64,000 nucleotides of DNA from Helicobacter cholecystus (GTDB taxonomy: Bacteria > Campylobacterota > Campylobacteria > Campylobacterales > Helicobacteraceae). A program made the position numbers and the translations under genes. Position 1 is the first letter of the stretch, and each line of letters begins with the position of its first letter. The DNA lies in NCBI RefSeq assembly GCF_003364215.1, contig NZ_NXLU01000001.1:272605-336604 (forward strand), read 5' to 3'. This document shows, piece after piece, positions 1-9,938 of this stretch. The notes under the pieces were generated by a model that had not been told where the DNA came from, made no database searches, and worked only from the letters and a program-made list of their open reading frames with translations.

Positions 1-2
1 AA

Positions 3-1196
3 AAGGTGGTTCTAGCTTATTCAGGCGGACTCGATACAAGTGTGATTCTTAAATGGCTTGCAGATGCTTATGGTTGTGAGGTTGTGACCTTTACTGCTGA
101 TATTGGTCAGGGTGAGGAGGTTGAGCCTGCAAGAGCAAAAGCACAATTACTGGGCATTAAGCCTTCAAATATTTTTATTGAGGACTTGAAAGAAGAGTTT
201 GTAAGAGACTTTGTATTTCCTATGTTTAGGGCAAATACAATCTATGAGGGAGAGTATTTATTGGGGACAAGTATTGCTCGGCCTCTTATTGCTAAGCGCC
301 TTGTAGAAATTGCCAAGGAGGTAGGGGCTGATGCAATTGCTCATGGAGCAACGGGAAAGGGGAATGATCAAGTAAGATTTGAGTTAGGGGCTTATGCACT
401 CAACCCTTCTATAAGGGTTATTGCCCCTTGGAGAGAATGGGATCTTAATAGTAGAGAGAAACTTTTAGCTTATGCACAAAGTGCAGGGATTCCTATTGAG
501 AAAAAGCCCAATCAATCTCCCTACTCTATGGATGCAAATCTTTTGCATATCTCTTATGAGGGACAAATTTTAGAAGATCCAAATATTGAACCTGAAGAGA
601 GTATGTGGAGATGGACAACCTCCCCCTTAGATGCACCTGATAGTGCAGAGGAGATTACTATTGGATTTAAGGGTGGTGATGCAGTCAGGATCAATGGAGA
701 AGCTCTAAGTCCGGCAAGACTACTTGAAAAACTCAATATTCTAGGAGGAAAACATGGAATTGGTCGCCTTGATATTGTGGAAAATCGTTATGTGGGAATG
801 AAATCTCGTGGATGCTATGAAACTCCTGGTGGAACAATCTTGCTTAAAGCACATCGAGCTATTGAGAGTATTACTCTTGATCGTGAGGAGGCGCATCTTA
901 AAGATGAATTGATGCCACGTTATGCTTCATTGATTTATAATGGCTATTGGTTTTCTCGTGAGAGAGAGGCTCTTCAAGCTTTGATTGACAAAACCCAAGA
1001 GAATGTTGAGGGTGAGGTGCGTTTGAAACTTTATAAAGGCAATGTTATTGTTGTAGGAAGAAAATCACCCAAATCTCTTTTTGATGAGGCATATTCAACC
1101 TTTGAAGAAGATAGTGTTTACAATCAAAGTGATGCACAAGGGTTTATTAAACTTAATGCTTTAAGATTTATTATTGCAGGAAAAAATCGCAAATAA
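3..1196 (+). CDS. argG: Argininosuccinate synthase (5' end outside window)
   Basis: Cytosolic enzyme of arginine synthesis that joins citrulline and aspartate with ATP to form argininosuccinate. The N-terminal PP-loop motif AYSGGLDTS is visible at the very start, and the reading frame is open to the window edge (AAG GTG GTT...). The GTG at base 6 is therefore probably internal, and a few N-terminal residues lie upstream. About 396 codons are present against a usual length near 400. It converges on the nap operon, with a hairpin in between. Identity is secure; only the start is missing. Confidence 0.97.
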   Translation, partial: KVVLAYSGGLDTSVILKWLADAYGCEVVTFTADIGQGEEVEPARAKAQLLGIKPSNIFIEDLKEEFVRDFVFPMFRANTIYEGEYLLGTSIARPLIAKRLVEIAKEVGADAIAHGATGKGNDQVRFELGAYALNPSIRVIAPWREWDLNSREKLLAYAQSAGIPIEKKPNQSPYSMDANLLHISYEGQILEDPNIEPEESMWRWTTSPLDAPDSAEEITIGFKGGDAVRINGEALSPARLLEKLNILGGKHGIGRLDIVENRYVGMKSRGCYETPGGTILLKAHRAIESITLDREEAHLKDELMPRYASLIYNGYWFSREREALQALIDKTQENVEGEVRLKLYKGNVIVVGRKSPKSLFDEAYSTFEEDSVYNQSDAQGFIKLNALRFIIAGKNRK

Positions 1197-1208
1197 TATA
1201 ATTTTATA

Positions 1209-1232
1209 CCCCTCTTCTCTCTTAAAGAGGGG
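1209..1232. terminator. Hairpin between convergent argG and napF
   Basis: An 8-bp perfect stem, CCCCTCTT (1209-1216) and AAGAGGGG (1225-1232), with an 8-nt loop lies 12 nt after the argG stop and 38 nt beyond the napF stop. It could serve both converging transcripts. Neither side has a clean T-run, so termination strength is uncertain. Confidence 0.55.
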
Positions 1233-1269
1233 GAGTTGGCTTGAGTATTCTTCACCCAAAATTTTTCTA

Positions 1270-1737
1270 TTACAAAAGATCTTTCATCCTCTCTATTTTA
1301 ATTGCTCCATTGGGACAGCGCGAAAGACAGAGACCACAACCATTGCAAGAAATAATTTCAGGATAAAACATTCCTAGATATTTGATTTCTTTAGGACAAA
1401 CATCTTTGCAGGAGTAGCAAATTGATTTATTCCACGCTAAACAGGCATTTACAGAAATTTTCATGATCACCTGTGTTTGCTCTCTTTCTCTTTGGAATCC
1501 TGTATGTTCCCCATTGTGCTCAAAACATATTTCTACACACTTGCCACAAAACACACATCCATTCTCTGAAAAATCAAGCGTGGGAAGGTTGTCAGGATTA
1601 AGAGTGATAATATTTTCAGGACAATGAGCTATACAGGGTTGATCTTTACAATGAATACAGATTTCTGAAAGGGCAGAGGTTGCATAAGGCATATTTTGCA
1701 AGACCCCCTCTCTTGCAAAGCGTTTTAAAAATGTCAA
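1270..1737 (-). CDS. napF: NapF-type ferredoxin protein
   Basis: Iron-sulfur accessory protein of periplasmic nitrate reductase, cytoplasmic by family knowledge and linked to NapA maturation. The 155 residues contain several cysteine clusters of the CxxCxxxCP type: ICIHCKDQPC.. near residue 28, GCVFCGKCVEIC near 60, CYSCKDVCP near 107 and CNGCGLCLSRCP near 132. No signal peptide is visible. It follows napB directly (the next base after its stop) and is the last gene of the visible nap operon. No napL or napD follows, because the argG 3' end comes next. Confidence 0.88.
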   Translation of the reverse strand: MTFLKRFAREGVLQNMPYATSALSEICIHCKDQPCIAHCPENIITLNPDNLPTLDFSENGCVFCGKCVEICFEHNGEHTGFQREREQTQVIMKISVNACLAWNKSICYSCKDVCPKEIKYLGMFYPEIISCNGCGLCLSRCPNGAIKIERMKDLL

Positions 1738-2253
1738 TTACTTCACACCCTCATTAATCACATCTAAAAGATTTGATTTATTTTTGCTATTTTTATTGCG
1801 ATATTCAGGTTTAAATGTATTTCCTACAAGTGGTTTTAATTGAGCCTGTGGAGCATGGCATTGAGTACAATTCCATCGACTGTCTGAAATTCCATCTGAA
1901 ATTGCCTTTGCATTTCTTAAATCATAAAGATGAGATTTTGGAACTGCAGTTGCACCCACGTCTTTTGCAACTTCTGGAGAATGACAATCAAGACATGCAT
2001 TTGTACTTTGAGTAAAATCTGTCATTCCTTCTACATCATGGGGAATCATTGGAGGAGCATTCTCATAGGCTCGGTCAAAAACTTTACTCTCTCCTGGAGC
2101 CTTATCTCCATATTTAAAATCTTGAAGCCGCACTTTTTCCTCATTATTTAATGGTACATTTCTTAGTCCAATATCTGTGTCACTTATAGCTTTTGCACCA
2201 AAAGCAAAACTCAACAATACACTTCCTAAAATTGCAATTTTATGCATTTTCAT
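1738..2253 (-). CDS. napB: Periplasmic nitrate reductase di-heme cytochrome c subunit
   Basis: Small electron-transfer subunit that passes electrons to NapA in the periplasm. An N-terminal signal peptide (about residues 1-22, ending AFGAKA) precedes the mature protein. Two CxxCH heme sites are visible: C87-C90-H91 and C129-C132-H133. At 171 residues the length fits the family. The chosen ATG has a strong AGGAGG site six bases upstream and overlaps the napH stop by 4 nt. It lies between napH and napF in the nap operon. Confidence 0.95.
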   Translation of the reverse strand: MKMHKIAILGSVLLSFAFGAKAISDTDIGLRNVPLNNEEKVRLQDFKYGDKAPGESKVFDRAYENAPPMIPHDVEGMTDFTQSTNACLDCHSPEVAKDVGATAVPKSHLYDLRNAKAISDGISDSRWNCTQCHAPQAQLKPLVGNTFKPEYRNKNSKNKSNLLDVINEGVK

Positions 2254-3146
2254 TTTTTTCCTCCTAAAATACTAAAGCTTAATGCATCATCATTACAAAC
2301 ATCAACACATCTTCCACATTTAATGCATGCCATTTGTGTGACTCTTGCATCTTTTTTTCCAATCATATCTAAGACCTGTTTTTCAGGGCACACCTCAATA
2401 CATTTCATACACTTGGTACAATTTTGTACCTTATGCTTGATTTTGAGGAGTGAAAATTTTCCAATCAGTGAAAAAGTTGCACCAATAGGGCAAATATGCC
2501 CACAAAATCCATTTTTCAGCACAAAGAGATCAAATAAAAAAATCATCACTATGCCTAAGATTCCAAACCCCATCCCAAAGACAATGCCACGAGAGAACAT
2601 GCTTACAGGATTGATCATTTCAAAAGCACCTACACCAAAGAGCATAGATAGAAATAGACTCAAGGCTAGAAGCAAATATTTAAATCCTCTAGGAATATTT
2701 AAAAATAAGGTTGTAATAGAGAATTTTCTCCTTAGCCATGCACTTAAATCTGTAATTAGATTTATTGGGCATACCCAGCCACAATAAGCCCTTCCAGCAA
2801 AAATGCCATAAAAAAGACTTACAATTAAAGCTCCAAGCCATACATCAAAAGCCAATCCCCCTCCAGCAACAAAGAGTTGCAATGTTGCAAAAGGATCGCT
2901 TAGGGGGATAGAATCGAGGACTCTGCTAAAACTTAAATCTCCACTGAGGATATGACTGAAGTTTTCTCTATTAACCAATACTCCCTCAAAGTTTGAATTC
3001 TCAGTATTAAGCATACTGGAGCCAATGATTCCATTGGGGGTTTTTAACTCTAAAAGAGCATAGTTCCCTAGAACAAATAACGCCAAAATCCCTATTTGTA
3101 CAATTCGACGCAAAAAGAGGTATTTTGCTTTCCATACCTTAGCCAT
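2250..3146 (-). CDS. napH: NapH membrane quinol dehydrogenase subunit
   Basis: Membrane polyferredoxin that, with NapG, takes electrons from menaquinol for NapB/NapA; Campylobacterota commonly use NapGH in place of NapC. Several hydrophobic segments, the CGWVCPIN and CGHICPIG cysteine motifs and two C-terminal 4Fe-4S motifs (CTKCMKCIEVCP and CIKCGRCVDVC) are visible. The ATG at 3146 overlaps the napG TGA by one base and follows a GGAGG-like site. An in-frame TTG one codon upstream is less likely as start. Confidence 0.94.
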   Translation of the reverse strand: MAKVWKAKYLFLRRIVQIGILALFVLGNYALLELKTPNGIIGSSMLNTENSNFEGVLVNRENFSHILSGDLSFSRVLDSIPLSDPFATLQLFVAGGGLAFDVWLGALIVSLFYGIFAGRAYCGWVCPINLITDLSAWLRRKFSITTLFLNIPRGFKYLLLALSLFLSMLFGVGAFEMINPVSMFSRGIVFGMGFGILGIVMIFLFDLFVLKNGFCGHICPIGATFSLIGKFSLLKIKHKVQNCTKCMKCIEVCPEKQVLDMIGKKDARVTQMACIKCGRCVDVCNDDALSFSILGGKK

Positions 3147-3913
3147 CAAAATCCTCCATTATTTAGATAATCCAGTGCATTTTGTCTTGGACTTGAGGGG
3201 GCAGTATTTTCTTGGATTCTTTCCTCATCACCAGCCTTCCAGCTTCGGATATAATGCTCTCCTACACTTCCTAGCACTCTTTCTCTTCTTAAAACTCTAA
3301 TGGTAGGTTTTTGTGTTACACATGCTCTCTCACACATTCCACATCCTGTACAAATTTCAGCATTCACCATTGGTAAAAGTTCAGAATGCTCATTTGTGAA
3401 TTTGCTATGACGAAGTTCTAGGTAAATAGCTTTACCGATTAAAGGACACGCACGATAGCACGCATCACATTGAATCCCACCATAAGCAATACAATGAGTA
3501 GTGTCAATCACTGCTACACCCATTTTTGCCTCATTAATGCTTGGTTCCTGAGTTTCTTTGACCAAACGTTTGATATCCAAGGCTCCGCTTGGACAAGCAA
3601 AAGTGCAAGGAATGTCTTTGCACATATAACAAGGAATTTTCCTTGGCTCAAAATAAGGTGTTCCAGCGCTAATACCACTCCCAGGAGTTGCAAGCTTGAG
3701 GGTAAGATAAGGACAAGCCTCTACACACAAACCACAACGAATACAGCTTGAAAGAAAATCTTCCTCACTTCCTGCCCCAGGTGGACGGAGGGCATCGGTT
3801 TTGCTAGCACCCTTAAGATACATGCTCCACACCATTGCCCCTACACCTAATGTTCCAACACTGCCCACCCATTTAAGGATGGTTTTTCTTCGCTCGGGAT
3901 TGAACTTTTTCAC
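3146..3913 (-). CDS. napG: NapG periplasmic iron-sulfur protein
   Basis: Periplasmic ferredoxin with four 4Fe-4S cluster motifs that works with NapH in electron transfer from quinol to NapB. A twin-arginine leader is visible (ERRKTILK near residues 7-14, then a hydrophobic stretch), so export would use the Tat system; tatBC lie at 45-46 kb. Cysteine groups include CIRCGLCVEACP, CYMCKDIPCTFACP, CDACYRACP and CTGCGMCERAC. The start codon is GTG with an AAGG site about 10 nt upstream. The 255-residue length fits the family. Confidence 0.94.
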   Translation of the reverse strand: MKKFNPERRKTILKWVGSVGTLGVGAMVWSMYLKGASKTDALRPPGAGSEEDFLSSCIRCGLCVEACPYLTLKLATPGSGISAGTPYFEPRKIPCYMCKDIPCTFACPSGALDIKRLVKETQEPSINEAKMGVAVIDTTHCIAYGGIQCDACYRACPLIGKAIYLELRHSKFTNEHSELLPMVNAEICTGCGMCERACVTQKPTIRVLRRERVLGSVGEHYIRSWKAGDEERIQENTAPSSPRQNALDYLNNGGF

Positions 3914-3919
3914 TTAAAT

Positions 3920-6730
3920 TTATGCCTTATAGATTTTTACAGCACACTTTTTATAGTCTGTTTGTTTGGAAATTGGACAAGTTGAATCAAGACATACCTT
4001 ATTGATAAGCACATTTTCATCAAACCAAGGAATATAAATGAGTCCTCTTGGTGGCTTATTTCTTCCACGCACATCAATTCTTGCTTTAACTTTTCCTCTT
4101 CGACTTTCAACCCAAATTACATCCCCTTGCTTTAAGCCTCTTGCTTGAGCATCTTTATCATTCATATAGCAAAGCGCTTCAGGCACAGCTCGATAAAGCT
4201 CAGGCACACGCATTGTCATTGTTCCACTATGCCAATGCTCTAATACACGACCTGTGCATAACCACATTGGATATTCACTGCTTGGCATTTCACAAGGATC
4301 CATATAAGGTCTTAAAAAGATTTTAGCCTTATTGTTGATGTCGACTTTCTCACTGCTTGGAGCTGATAGGCTTCCTGTTGGGATAGATTTTCCTTTGTTT
4401 CCATAAAATGCAAACTTCTCACCCTCTGTTGCAGCTTTTTTAGCATAGACATCATACTCTGTATTAAATCTCCACTTAGTCTCTCTCCAACCAAGCTTTT
4501 CATTCTTGTCTTCAATTACAGGCCATCTTAAACCTCTAACATAATGATAAACTTCAAATGGAGCTAGATCATGTCCATGTCCTGTTCCAAATTTTCTATA
4601 CTCTTCCCAAAGATATTTTTGTACAAAGAATCCACAGCCTTGATACACTTTTCCATCCCCACCTTTAACCTTTCTAAAATCTCCAAGAACTTCAGTATTT
4701 TCAAATCCTTTTGTAACAGCATCTTTTCCATAAGGGATTTTCTTAGCTTGTGTATTTGCAAAAATCACATCATAGAGTGTATCACTCTCTTTGTATCCCA
4801 TAGCCTTAGCTTCTGCCAAAACAGACTTTATGCCAAGTTCAGGATAGTCTTTACCCCAAACTTCTTTGAGTGTAAAGCGTTTAGAGAACTCCATCATTTG
4901 CCAAATATCTGGCATTGCCTCACCTGGAGCAACAACTTGTTGTCGCCAATGTTGTGTTCTTCTCTCAGCATTTCCATAAGCACCCCATTTCTCATACATC
5001 ATTGCACTAGGTAAAATCAAATCAGCAATCTTTGCAGAAATCCCAGGATAGCAATCACTTGTGACAATAAAGTTGTCCATTTCTCTTGCAGCTTTAATCC
5101 AGTGGTTAAGGTTTGCAGTGTTTTGCCATGGGTTGTTTACAGCTACCCAAACCCATTTGATTTTTCCTTCCTCAATTTGTCTCATTCCCTCTAGAAAATG
5201 TGCACCTACTTTTCCATTGAGTGTGCCAGCAGGGATATTCCAAATCTTTTCAGTAATTTCTCGATGCTTGGGATTATCTACAACCATATCTGCAGGGAGT
5301 CTGTGGCAGAAAACACCAACTTCTCTTGCTGTTCCACATGCGCTAGGTTGACCTGTAAGAGAGAATGCACCGTTTCCAGGCTGACTTTGTTTTCCAAGAA
5401 GCATATGTACCATATAGCTTTGTTCATTGACCCAAGTTCCTCTTTGGTGCTGATTCATTCCCATAGTCCAGAAGCTTACTACCTTGCGATCTTTTTCCAT
5501 ATAGTAGTTTGCTAGAGCTTGAAGTTTTTTCTTAAAATCTTCAATACTCTCATCATCATCACCCTTTGCAATTTTTGCTACAAAATCAAGTGTATAGGGT
5601 TCAAGGCCTTTCTTAAAGTCTTCAAAGCTAATTTCCCAGTGGACCCCAGCTTTTGTGTTATTGCTCATTTCAAGATCATCTCCAGCCTTTAGGCCAAGAT
5701 ATTGAAGTGTTACACCTTCAGTAGCACTGACTTTTTTGCTTACTTCTTTTGCAACAGTATCTTTTTCTGCTTGTCCTACATAAGGAGAATCAGGATTATT
5801 TCTTAGTCCATAACCAATATTGACAAATCCTGTTGTAAATACACAGTGTTTTTGCACAAATTCTTGATTGATTGCTTGGGGATTGTTGTATACAATCTCT
5901 CTTGCAATGTAATTCCAGATTGCTAAATCTGTTTGAGGTTTAAAGATAATTTCAATATCTGCTAGATCCGAAGTTCTATTGCGATAAGTTGAAAGATTGA
6001 TGACTTTGACTTTATCTTTGTTTGTAAGTTTTCTATCTGTTACACGACTCCAAAGGATTGGGTGCATTTCGGCCATATTGGCTCCCCAAGTGACTACAGT
6101 GTCTGTAATTTCAATATCGTTATAGCATCCTGCAGGCTCATCAATTCCAAAAGTTTGCATAAATCCTGCAACTGCACTTGCCATACAATGGCGAGCATTT
6201 GGATCAATATTATTGCTTCTAAAACCTGCTTTAAAAAGTTTAACAGCCGCATACCCTTCAGGGATAGTGTATTGTCCAGAACCAAAAACCATTGTTGCAG
6301 TTGGACCATATTGATTATAAACTTTTTTGAATTGCTCTTCCATAACATCAAAGGCTTTTTTCCAGCTTACGGGTTGGAATTTTCCTTTTTTGTCAAACTC
6401 ACCTTTAGAATTTACTCTAAGCAAGGGCTGAGTTAATCGATCTTGTGCGTACATAATTTTTGCACAAAAATATCCTTTGATACAGTTAAGTCCTTTATTT
6501 ACAGGGGCTTCTGGATCTCCCTTAACAGCAACAATTTTATTATTTTTTGTTGCAATCATAATCCCACAACCTGTTCCACAGAAACGACAAGTTGCTTTAT
6601 CCCATCTCCAGTTTTGCTCTCCTTGTTTGGCTTGTGCTTCCAAACTAGAAGGCAAAGAGATTCCAGCACTTACTGCCGCACTTGCAACCGCAGCACTTTT
6701 TAGAAAATCACGACGATTTATATTTGACAT
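3920..6730 (-). CDS. napA: Periplasmic nitrate reductase catalytic subunit
   Basis: Large molybdenum (bis-MGD) enzyme that reduces nitrate to nitrite in the periplasm. The Tat leader RRDFLK is at residues 6-11. The 4Fe-4S cysteines C48, C51, C55 and C83 are present. C182, in the segment RHCMASAV, is the expected molybdenum ligand. The 936-residue length is normal for the Campylobacterota form. The ATG has a perfect AGGAGG upstream. It is first in the order napA-G-H-B-F. A long upstream region with two inverted repeats probably controls the operon. Confidence 0.97.
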   Translation of the reverse strand: MSNINRRDFLKSAAVASAAVSAGISLPSSLEAQAKQGEQNWRWDKATCRFCGTGCGIMIATKNNKIVAVKGDPEAPVNKGLNCIKGYFCAKIMYAQDRLTQPLLRVNSKGEFDKKGKFQPVSWKKAFDVMEEQFKKVYNQYGPTATMVFGSGQYTIPEGYAAVKLFKAGFRSNNIDPNARHCMASAVAGFMQTFGIDEPAGCYNDIEITDTVVTWGANMAEMHPILWSRVTDRKLTNKDKVKVINLSTYRNRTSDLADIEIIFKPQTDLAIWNYIAREIVYNNPQAINQEFVQKHCVFTTGFVNIGYGLRNNPDSPYVGQAEKDTVAKEVSKKVSATEGVTLQYLGLKAGDDLEMSNNTKAGVHWEISFEDFKKGLEPYTLDFVAKIAKGDDDESIEDFKKKLQALANYYMEKDRKVVSFWTMGMNQHQRGTWVNEQSYMVHMLLGKQSQPGNGAFSLTGQPSACGTAREVGVFCHRLPADMVVDNPKHREITEKIWNIPAGTLNGKVGAHFLEGMRQIEEGKIKWVWVAVNNPWQNTANLNHWIKAAREMDNFIVTSDCYPGISAKIADLILPSAMMYEKWGAYGNAERRTQHWRQQVVAPGEAMPDIWQMMEFSKRFTLKEVWGKDYPELGIKSVLAEAKAMGYKESDTLYDVIFANTQAKKIPYGKDAVTKGFENTEVLGDFRKVKGGDGKVYQGCGFFVQKYLWEEYRKFGTGHGHDLAPFEVYHYVRGLRWPVIEDKNEKLGWRETKWRFNTEYDVYAKKAATEGEKFAFYGNKGKSIPTGSLSAPSSEKVDINNKAKIFLRPYMDPCEMPSSEYPMWLCTGRVLEHWHSGTMTMRVPELYRAVPEALCYMNDKDAQARGLKQGDVIWVESRRGKVKARIDVRGRNKPPRGLIYIPWFDENVLINKVCLDSTCPISKQTDYKKCAVKIYKA

Positions 6731-6754
6731 GTAGCCTCCTAAAGATTTGTCTGC

Positions 6755-6760
6755 AGAATA
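6755..6760 (-). promoter_or_regulatory. Possible -10 element of the nap operon
   Basis: On the minus strand the hexamer TATTCT lies 25-30 nt upstream of the napA ATG, close enough to give a short leader that still holds the AGGAGG site. It is a weak match to TATAAT, and other AT-rich hexamers are nearby. It is called only because of its position. Confidence 0.3.
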
Positions 6761-6790
6761 AAGAATCCTCTGTGTTTGTACGAAAGAAAT

Positions 6791-6810
6791 CTTAATTCTT
6801 AAGCATTAAG
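6791..6810. promoter_or_regulatory. 20-bp palindrome upstream of napA, candidate operator
   Basis: CTTAATTCTTAAGCATTAAG is a near-perfect palindrome (18 of 20 positions symmetric), with CTTAAT and ATTAAG as outer arms and CTTAAG in the centre. Its centre lies about 70 bp before the napA ATG, a position typical of an activator or repressor site. No regulator can be assigned from sequence; it does not match the TTAAC-N4-GTTAA NssR consensus. Confidence 0.4.
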
Positions 6811-6844
6811 GATATTCTAACAAATTTTTATTTTCTTGGTGATT

Positions 6845-6866
6845 TTAAGAATGAAGTTTTTCTTAA
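6845..6866. promoter_or_regulatory. Second inverted repeat upstream of napA
   Basis: TTAAGAA (6845-6851) and TTCTTAA (6860-6866) form a 7-bp inverted repeat with an 8-nt spacer. It shares the TTAAG/CTTAA half-site word with the palindrome at 6791-6810, which suggests paired sites for one regulator. Chance is possible in such AT-rich sequence. Confidence 0.3.
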
Positions 6867-6911
6867 TTTTTAAAAATTTTCTAAAAAAGATAAAGAAATA
6901 TTTTACATTCC

Positions 6912-6928
6912 CTCCCTACTGAAGGGAG
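6912..6928 (-). terminator. Hairpin just after the YceI-like gene
   Basis: CTCCCT (6912-6917) and AGGGAG (6923-6928) form a short G/C-rich stem with a 5-nt loop, immediately downstream of the stop codon at 6932-6934 on the minus strand. An AT-rich stretch follows, but without a clean T-run. Confidence 0.5.
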
Positions 6929-6931
6929 AGG

Positions 6932-7483
6932 TTATTGAATAGGAGCAGAAAAACCAATTTCTACTTGTGTCCAAGTATATCCTTTGTGAAGTTGTCCACA
7001 AGTTTGAATCAAACCTTCTAATGCTTTATTAAGCTTGAAGTTTAAAATATCAAGGACACCCTTTGCCTGAATCTTCCCATCCATAATTGTATATTGCATT
7101 GGAATAGATTGAGATGTTTTATTCATTGTTACTTTAGCAAGTAGTGTCCCTTGATTATCACCTTCCATGACTTGTGTAATTTTTACCTTAATTTCAGGAG
7201 ATGCAAAATTTGAAAAAAATCCTTGAGTAAGATTTTTTTCAGAAGTAGGATTTCCTGTATGAAGATTGCTTAAAGCAATTGTTGCTGTTGCACCTTCAAG
7301 CATATCCTTAATGCTTCCTTGATTTTTCTTTAGTTTGTAAGAAATATCCTTGAATGTTCCTTTCACAGCAGTTTTATTGGCAAATTTATAACCTGCCCAA
7401 TACATTTCAATTTTGCTTGCATCAATACTAGCTCCAAAACAAAGCCCCATTGATACAAATGCACTTAAAATAAGTTTTTTCAT
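6932..7483 (-). CDS. YceI-family periplasmic protein
   Basis: Predicted secreted lipocalin-like protein; YceI relatives bind polyisoprenoids or related lipids, but the role here is unknown. A signal peptide is clear (MKKLILSAFVSMGLCFGAS), followed by the family opening KIEMYWAGYKFANKTAV and a beta-rich domain to the end. The ATG at 7483 is preferred over the one at 7498 because a GGAGG site lies just before it, inside the longer reading frame. It is monocistronic, between nap and purH, with its own terminator hairpin. About 183 residues. Confidence 0.8.
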   Translation of the reverse strand: MKKLILSAFVSMGLCFGASIDASKIEMYWAGYKFANKTAVKGTFKDISYKLKKNQGSIKDMLEGATATIALSNLHTGNPTSEKNLTQGFFSNFASPEIKVKITQVMEGDNQGTLLAKVTMNKTSQSIPMQYTIMDGKIQAKGVLDILNFKLNKALEGLIQTCGQLHKGYTWTQVEIGFSAPIQ

Positions 7484-7531
7484 TATAAATTCCTCCAATT
7501 TAAATCTACCCCTTAGAATTATTATAAATTG

Positions 7532-9064
7532 TTAGTGTAAAAAATGTCGTTTAAAAGTAAAGTATATTGGGATTTTATGAGAATTTGCACATTCAATAAC
7601 CTCATTATCCCTAATACTTCCTCCTGGTTCAATAATCGCGCTTACCCCCATTGATACGGCTAACTCAATGCTGTCTTTGAAAGGAAAAAATGCCTCACTT
7701 GCAAGAGAACAACCCCTTAGGTCTAATCTCATATCTTTAGCTTTGAGCATTGCATTTCTTGAAGCATCTACTCGACTTGTCATTCCCATTCCAATCCCTA
7801 CCAATGCCCCATCTTTAACATAAGCTACACAATTTGATTTTGTGAGTGCAACAATTTTATAGGCAATTTCAAGGTCTCTTTTTTGACTTTCACTTGCCTC
7901 ATAATCTCCCATTTTTTTGGCTTCTTTAACTTCTTCTTCATTTACACTATCGCTTTCTTGAAGTAAAAATCCTCCCAAAATTGATTTAAAACTTTTTTGA
8001 CTGTGGGGCAGTGAGAAATATTGCATTTCTGAAGTCATACAAAATATTTTAAGCGTTTTCTTGGCACTAAGAAATTCTAGGGCTTCAGAAGTAAGGGAGG
8101 GAGCAATGAGCACCTCAATAAAAGTTTCTCCAATCTTTTGGGCAAGTTTTAAATCCACTTTTGCATTAATGGCCACAACCCCACCATATGCTGAGAGGCT
8201 GTCACAAGAGAGGGCGGAGATATAGGAGAGAAATGCATTATCTTTAAGTGCAAATCCACAGGGATTGCCATGTTTGATGATGCAGGCACTATTTTTAAAT
8301 TGGGCAGCAATTTTAATTGCAGAATCGATATCTGCAAAATTATTGAAACTTGGCTCACCTTTGAGGACTTTAAAATCTTTAAAGAAATATTCATTTTGAG
8401 CATACAGAGCACCTTTTTGATGAGGATTTTCTCCATAGCGGGTATTCATAACCTTTTTACCCATAATAAATGTATGTTCTCCAAAACCTTCATTAAATCG
8501 CTCATTCATATAATTAGCTATCAAACAATCATATCCTGCAGTATGCTCATAAGCTTTAATCATCATCTCTCTTCTGAGTTCTAGGGTGTTTTCTTTATGT
8601 TTAAGCTTCTTTAAGATCTTAGAGTAATCATTGGGATCTGTAAGGACAAGAACGCTTTCAAAGTTTTTTGCCCCTGCTCTAATCATGCTTGGCCCCCCAA
8701 TATCAATATTTTCTATAATTTCCTCAAAATTATCTGTTCTCTCAATGGTATCCTTAAAAGGATAGAGATTGACACAGAGTAAATCAATAGGCTTAATGTC
8801 ATTCTCTTGTGCGTCTTTAATGTGATTTTCCATACTTCTGCGATAAAGGATCCCTCCTGCAATTTTGGGGTTGAGGGTTTTAACTCTTCCATCAAACATT
8901 TCCTTTACTCCAGTATACATTGCAATATCAAGAGCAGGAATATTATTCTCTTGCAAGATTTTTAATGTCCCACTTGTGCTTAAAATTTCATATCCACACT
9001 CTCTTAGCCCCTTGGCAAATTCCACAATCCCACTCTTGTCACTCACACTAAGTAAGGCAAACAT
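7532..9064 (-). CDS. purH: Bifunctional AICAR formyltransferase / IMP cyclohydrolase
   Basis: Catalyses the last two steps of de novo IMP synthesis in the cytosol: formylation of AICAR and ring closure to IMP. The N-terminal MGS-like cyclohydrolase domain (about residues 1-150, with LLSVSDKSG at the start and GGPSMIRAGAKNF) is followed by the formyltransferase domain, with the conserved RYGENPHQ near residue 208 and KHGNPCG near 265. The 510-residue length is typical. It runs divergently from the exonuclease gene at 9123. Confidence 0.97.
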   Translation of the reverse strand: MFALLSVSDKSGIVEFAKGLRECGYEILSTSGTLKILQENNIPALDIAMYTGVKEMFDGRVKTLNPKIAGGILYRRSMENHIKDAQENDIKPIDLLCVNLYPFKDTIERTDNFEEIIENIDIGGPSMIRAGAKNFESVLVLTDPNDYSKILKKLKHKENTLELRREMMIKAYEHTAGYDCLIANYMNERFNEGFGEHTFIMGKKVMNTRYGENPHQKGALYAQNEYFFKDFKVLKGEPSFNNFADIDSAIKIAAQFKNSACIIKHGNPCGFALKDNAFLSYISALSCDSLSAYGGVVAINAKVDLKLAQKIGETFIEVLIAPSLTSEALEFLSAKKTLKIFCMTSEMQYFSLPHSQKSFKSILGGFLLQESDSVNEEEVKEAKKMGDYEASESQKRDLEIAYKIVALTKSNCVAYVKDGALVGIGMGMTSRVDASRNAMLKAKDMRLDLRGCSLASEAFFPFKDSIELAVSMGVSAIIEPGGSIRDNEVIECANSHKIPIYFTFKRHFLH

Positions 9065-9122
9065 TATTCTCTCCTTTTGGTATGATTCTTATCAGTCAAT
9101 CTTACAATATGAAAGAGTAAAA

Positions 9123-9938
9123 ATGATTTGTGTTTTTGATATCGAAAGTGTCCCTGATGTTGAATTCTTAAGAGAAAAATATTCTTATAGTGGAGATGAT
9201 TATGAAGTGAGTTTACAAGCTTTTAAGGCACAAAATGAGGTTAGTGGAAATAATTTTTTGCCCATTGCTTTTCATAAAATTATCTCAATAGCTAGTGTCA
9301 TGTGCGATGAGTTTGGGAGATTTCAAAAAGTAGGTGTATTTGGTAGAAGAGCTGGGATACCTAGTGATGATGAGATAGAAAAAGTGACTTTAGAAGAGTT
9401 TTTAAAATGGTTTAATAAAACCCAACCCAAACTTGTGAGCTTTAATGGAAGAGGGTATGATATTCCTGTAATGATGCTTAGGGCAATGAAATACAATCTT
9501 GAATCTTTAGCTTATTATGAGCAAGACAATCCTAGCTTTAATAAAAATAAATGGGACAATTATCGCCAACGCTACAGTGAGAGGTTTCATACAGACCTAC
9601 TTGATAGCTTGGGACATTATGGAAGTGTAAGAGGGATCAAGCTTGATGATGTTGCCTCTATGTGTGGTTTGCCAGGGAAATATGATATTAGTGGTGAGAA
9701 TGTTTTTGAGCTCTATTATAAAGAAAGAGATTTAGTTAAAATTGATGAATATTGTCAAAGTGATGTGTTGAATACCTATTGGGTTTATCTTAAATATGAG
9801 ATTCTCAAAGGAAATATGAATTTGCAAGATTATGTGAATATCTTGCGGGATTGGAGAGAAAAGCTTCCGCAAAATAAAAGTTATAGTTCTGTTTTTTCTG
9901 ATGCAATCACTAAGGAAATACAAAAATGCAATACATAG
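9123..9938 (+). CDS. Predicted 3'-5' exonuclease (PolB-like exonuclease family)
   Basis: Stand-alone DEDDy-type exonuclease fold, probably for DNA or RNA processing. Exo I motif VFDIES is at residues 4-9, Exo II FNGRGYDIP around 104-112, and Exo III YCQSDVLNTY near 216-225, where Tyr and Asp are the expected metal-site residues. I take the ATG at 9123, giving 271 residues; the frame is open further upstream but that part runs through the divergent purH promoter. It overlaps the next small gene by 13 nt, so the two are probably co-translated. Confidence 0.82.
   Translation: MICVFDIESVPDVEFLREKYSYSGDDYEVSLQAFKAQNEVSGNNFLPIAFHKIISIASVMCDEFGRFQKVGVFGRRAGIPSDDEIEKVTLEEFLKWFNKTQPKLVSFNGRGYDIPVMMLRAMKYNLESLAYYEQDNPSFNKNKWDNYRQRYSERFHTDLLDSLGHYGSVRGIKLDDVASMCGLPGKYDISGENVFELYYKERDLVKIDEYCQSDVLNTYWVYLKYEILKGNMNLQDYVNILRDWREKLPQNKSYSSVFSDAITKEIQKCNT

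Noticed and set aside
2242..2787. 181-codon plus-strand frame opposite napH
   Set aside because: It lies wholly antisense to a well-recognised gene, has no ribosome site and reads as low-quality protein; it is a shadow frame.
4571..5014. 147-codon plus-strand frame opposite napA
   Set aside because: Antisense to conserved napA, with cysteine- and serine-rich random composition and no start signal.
6791..6810. napA palindrome as an NssR site
   Set aside because: The arms CTTAAT/ATTAAG with their spacing do not fit TTAAC-N4-GTTAA.
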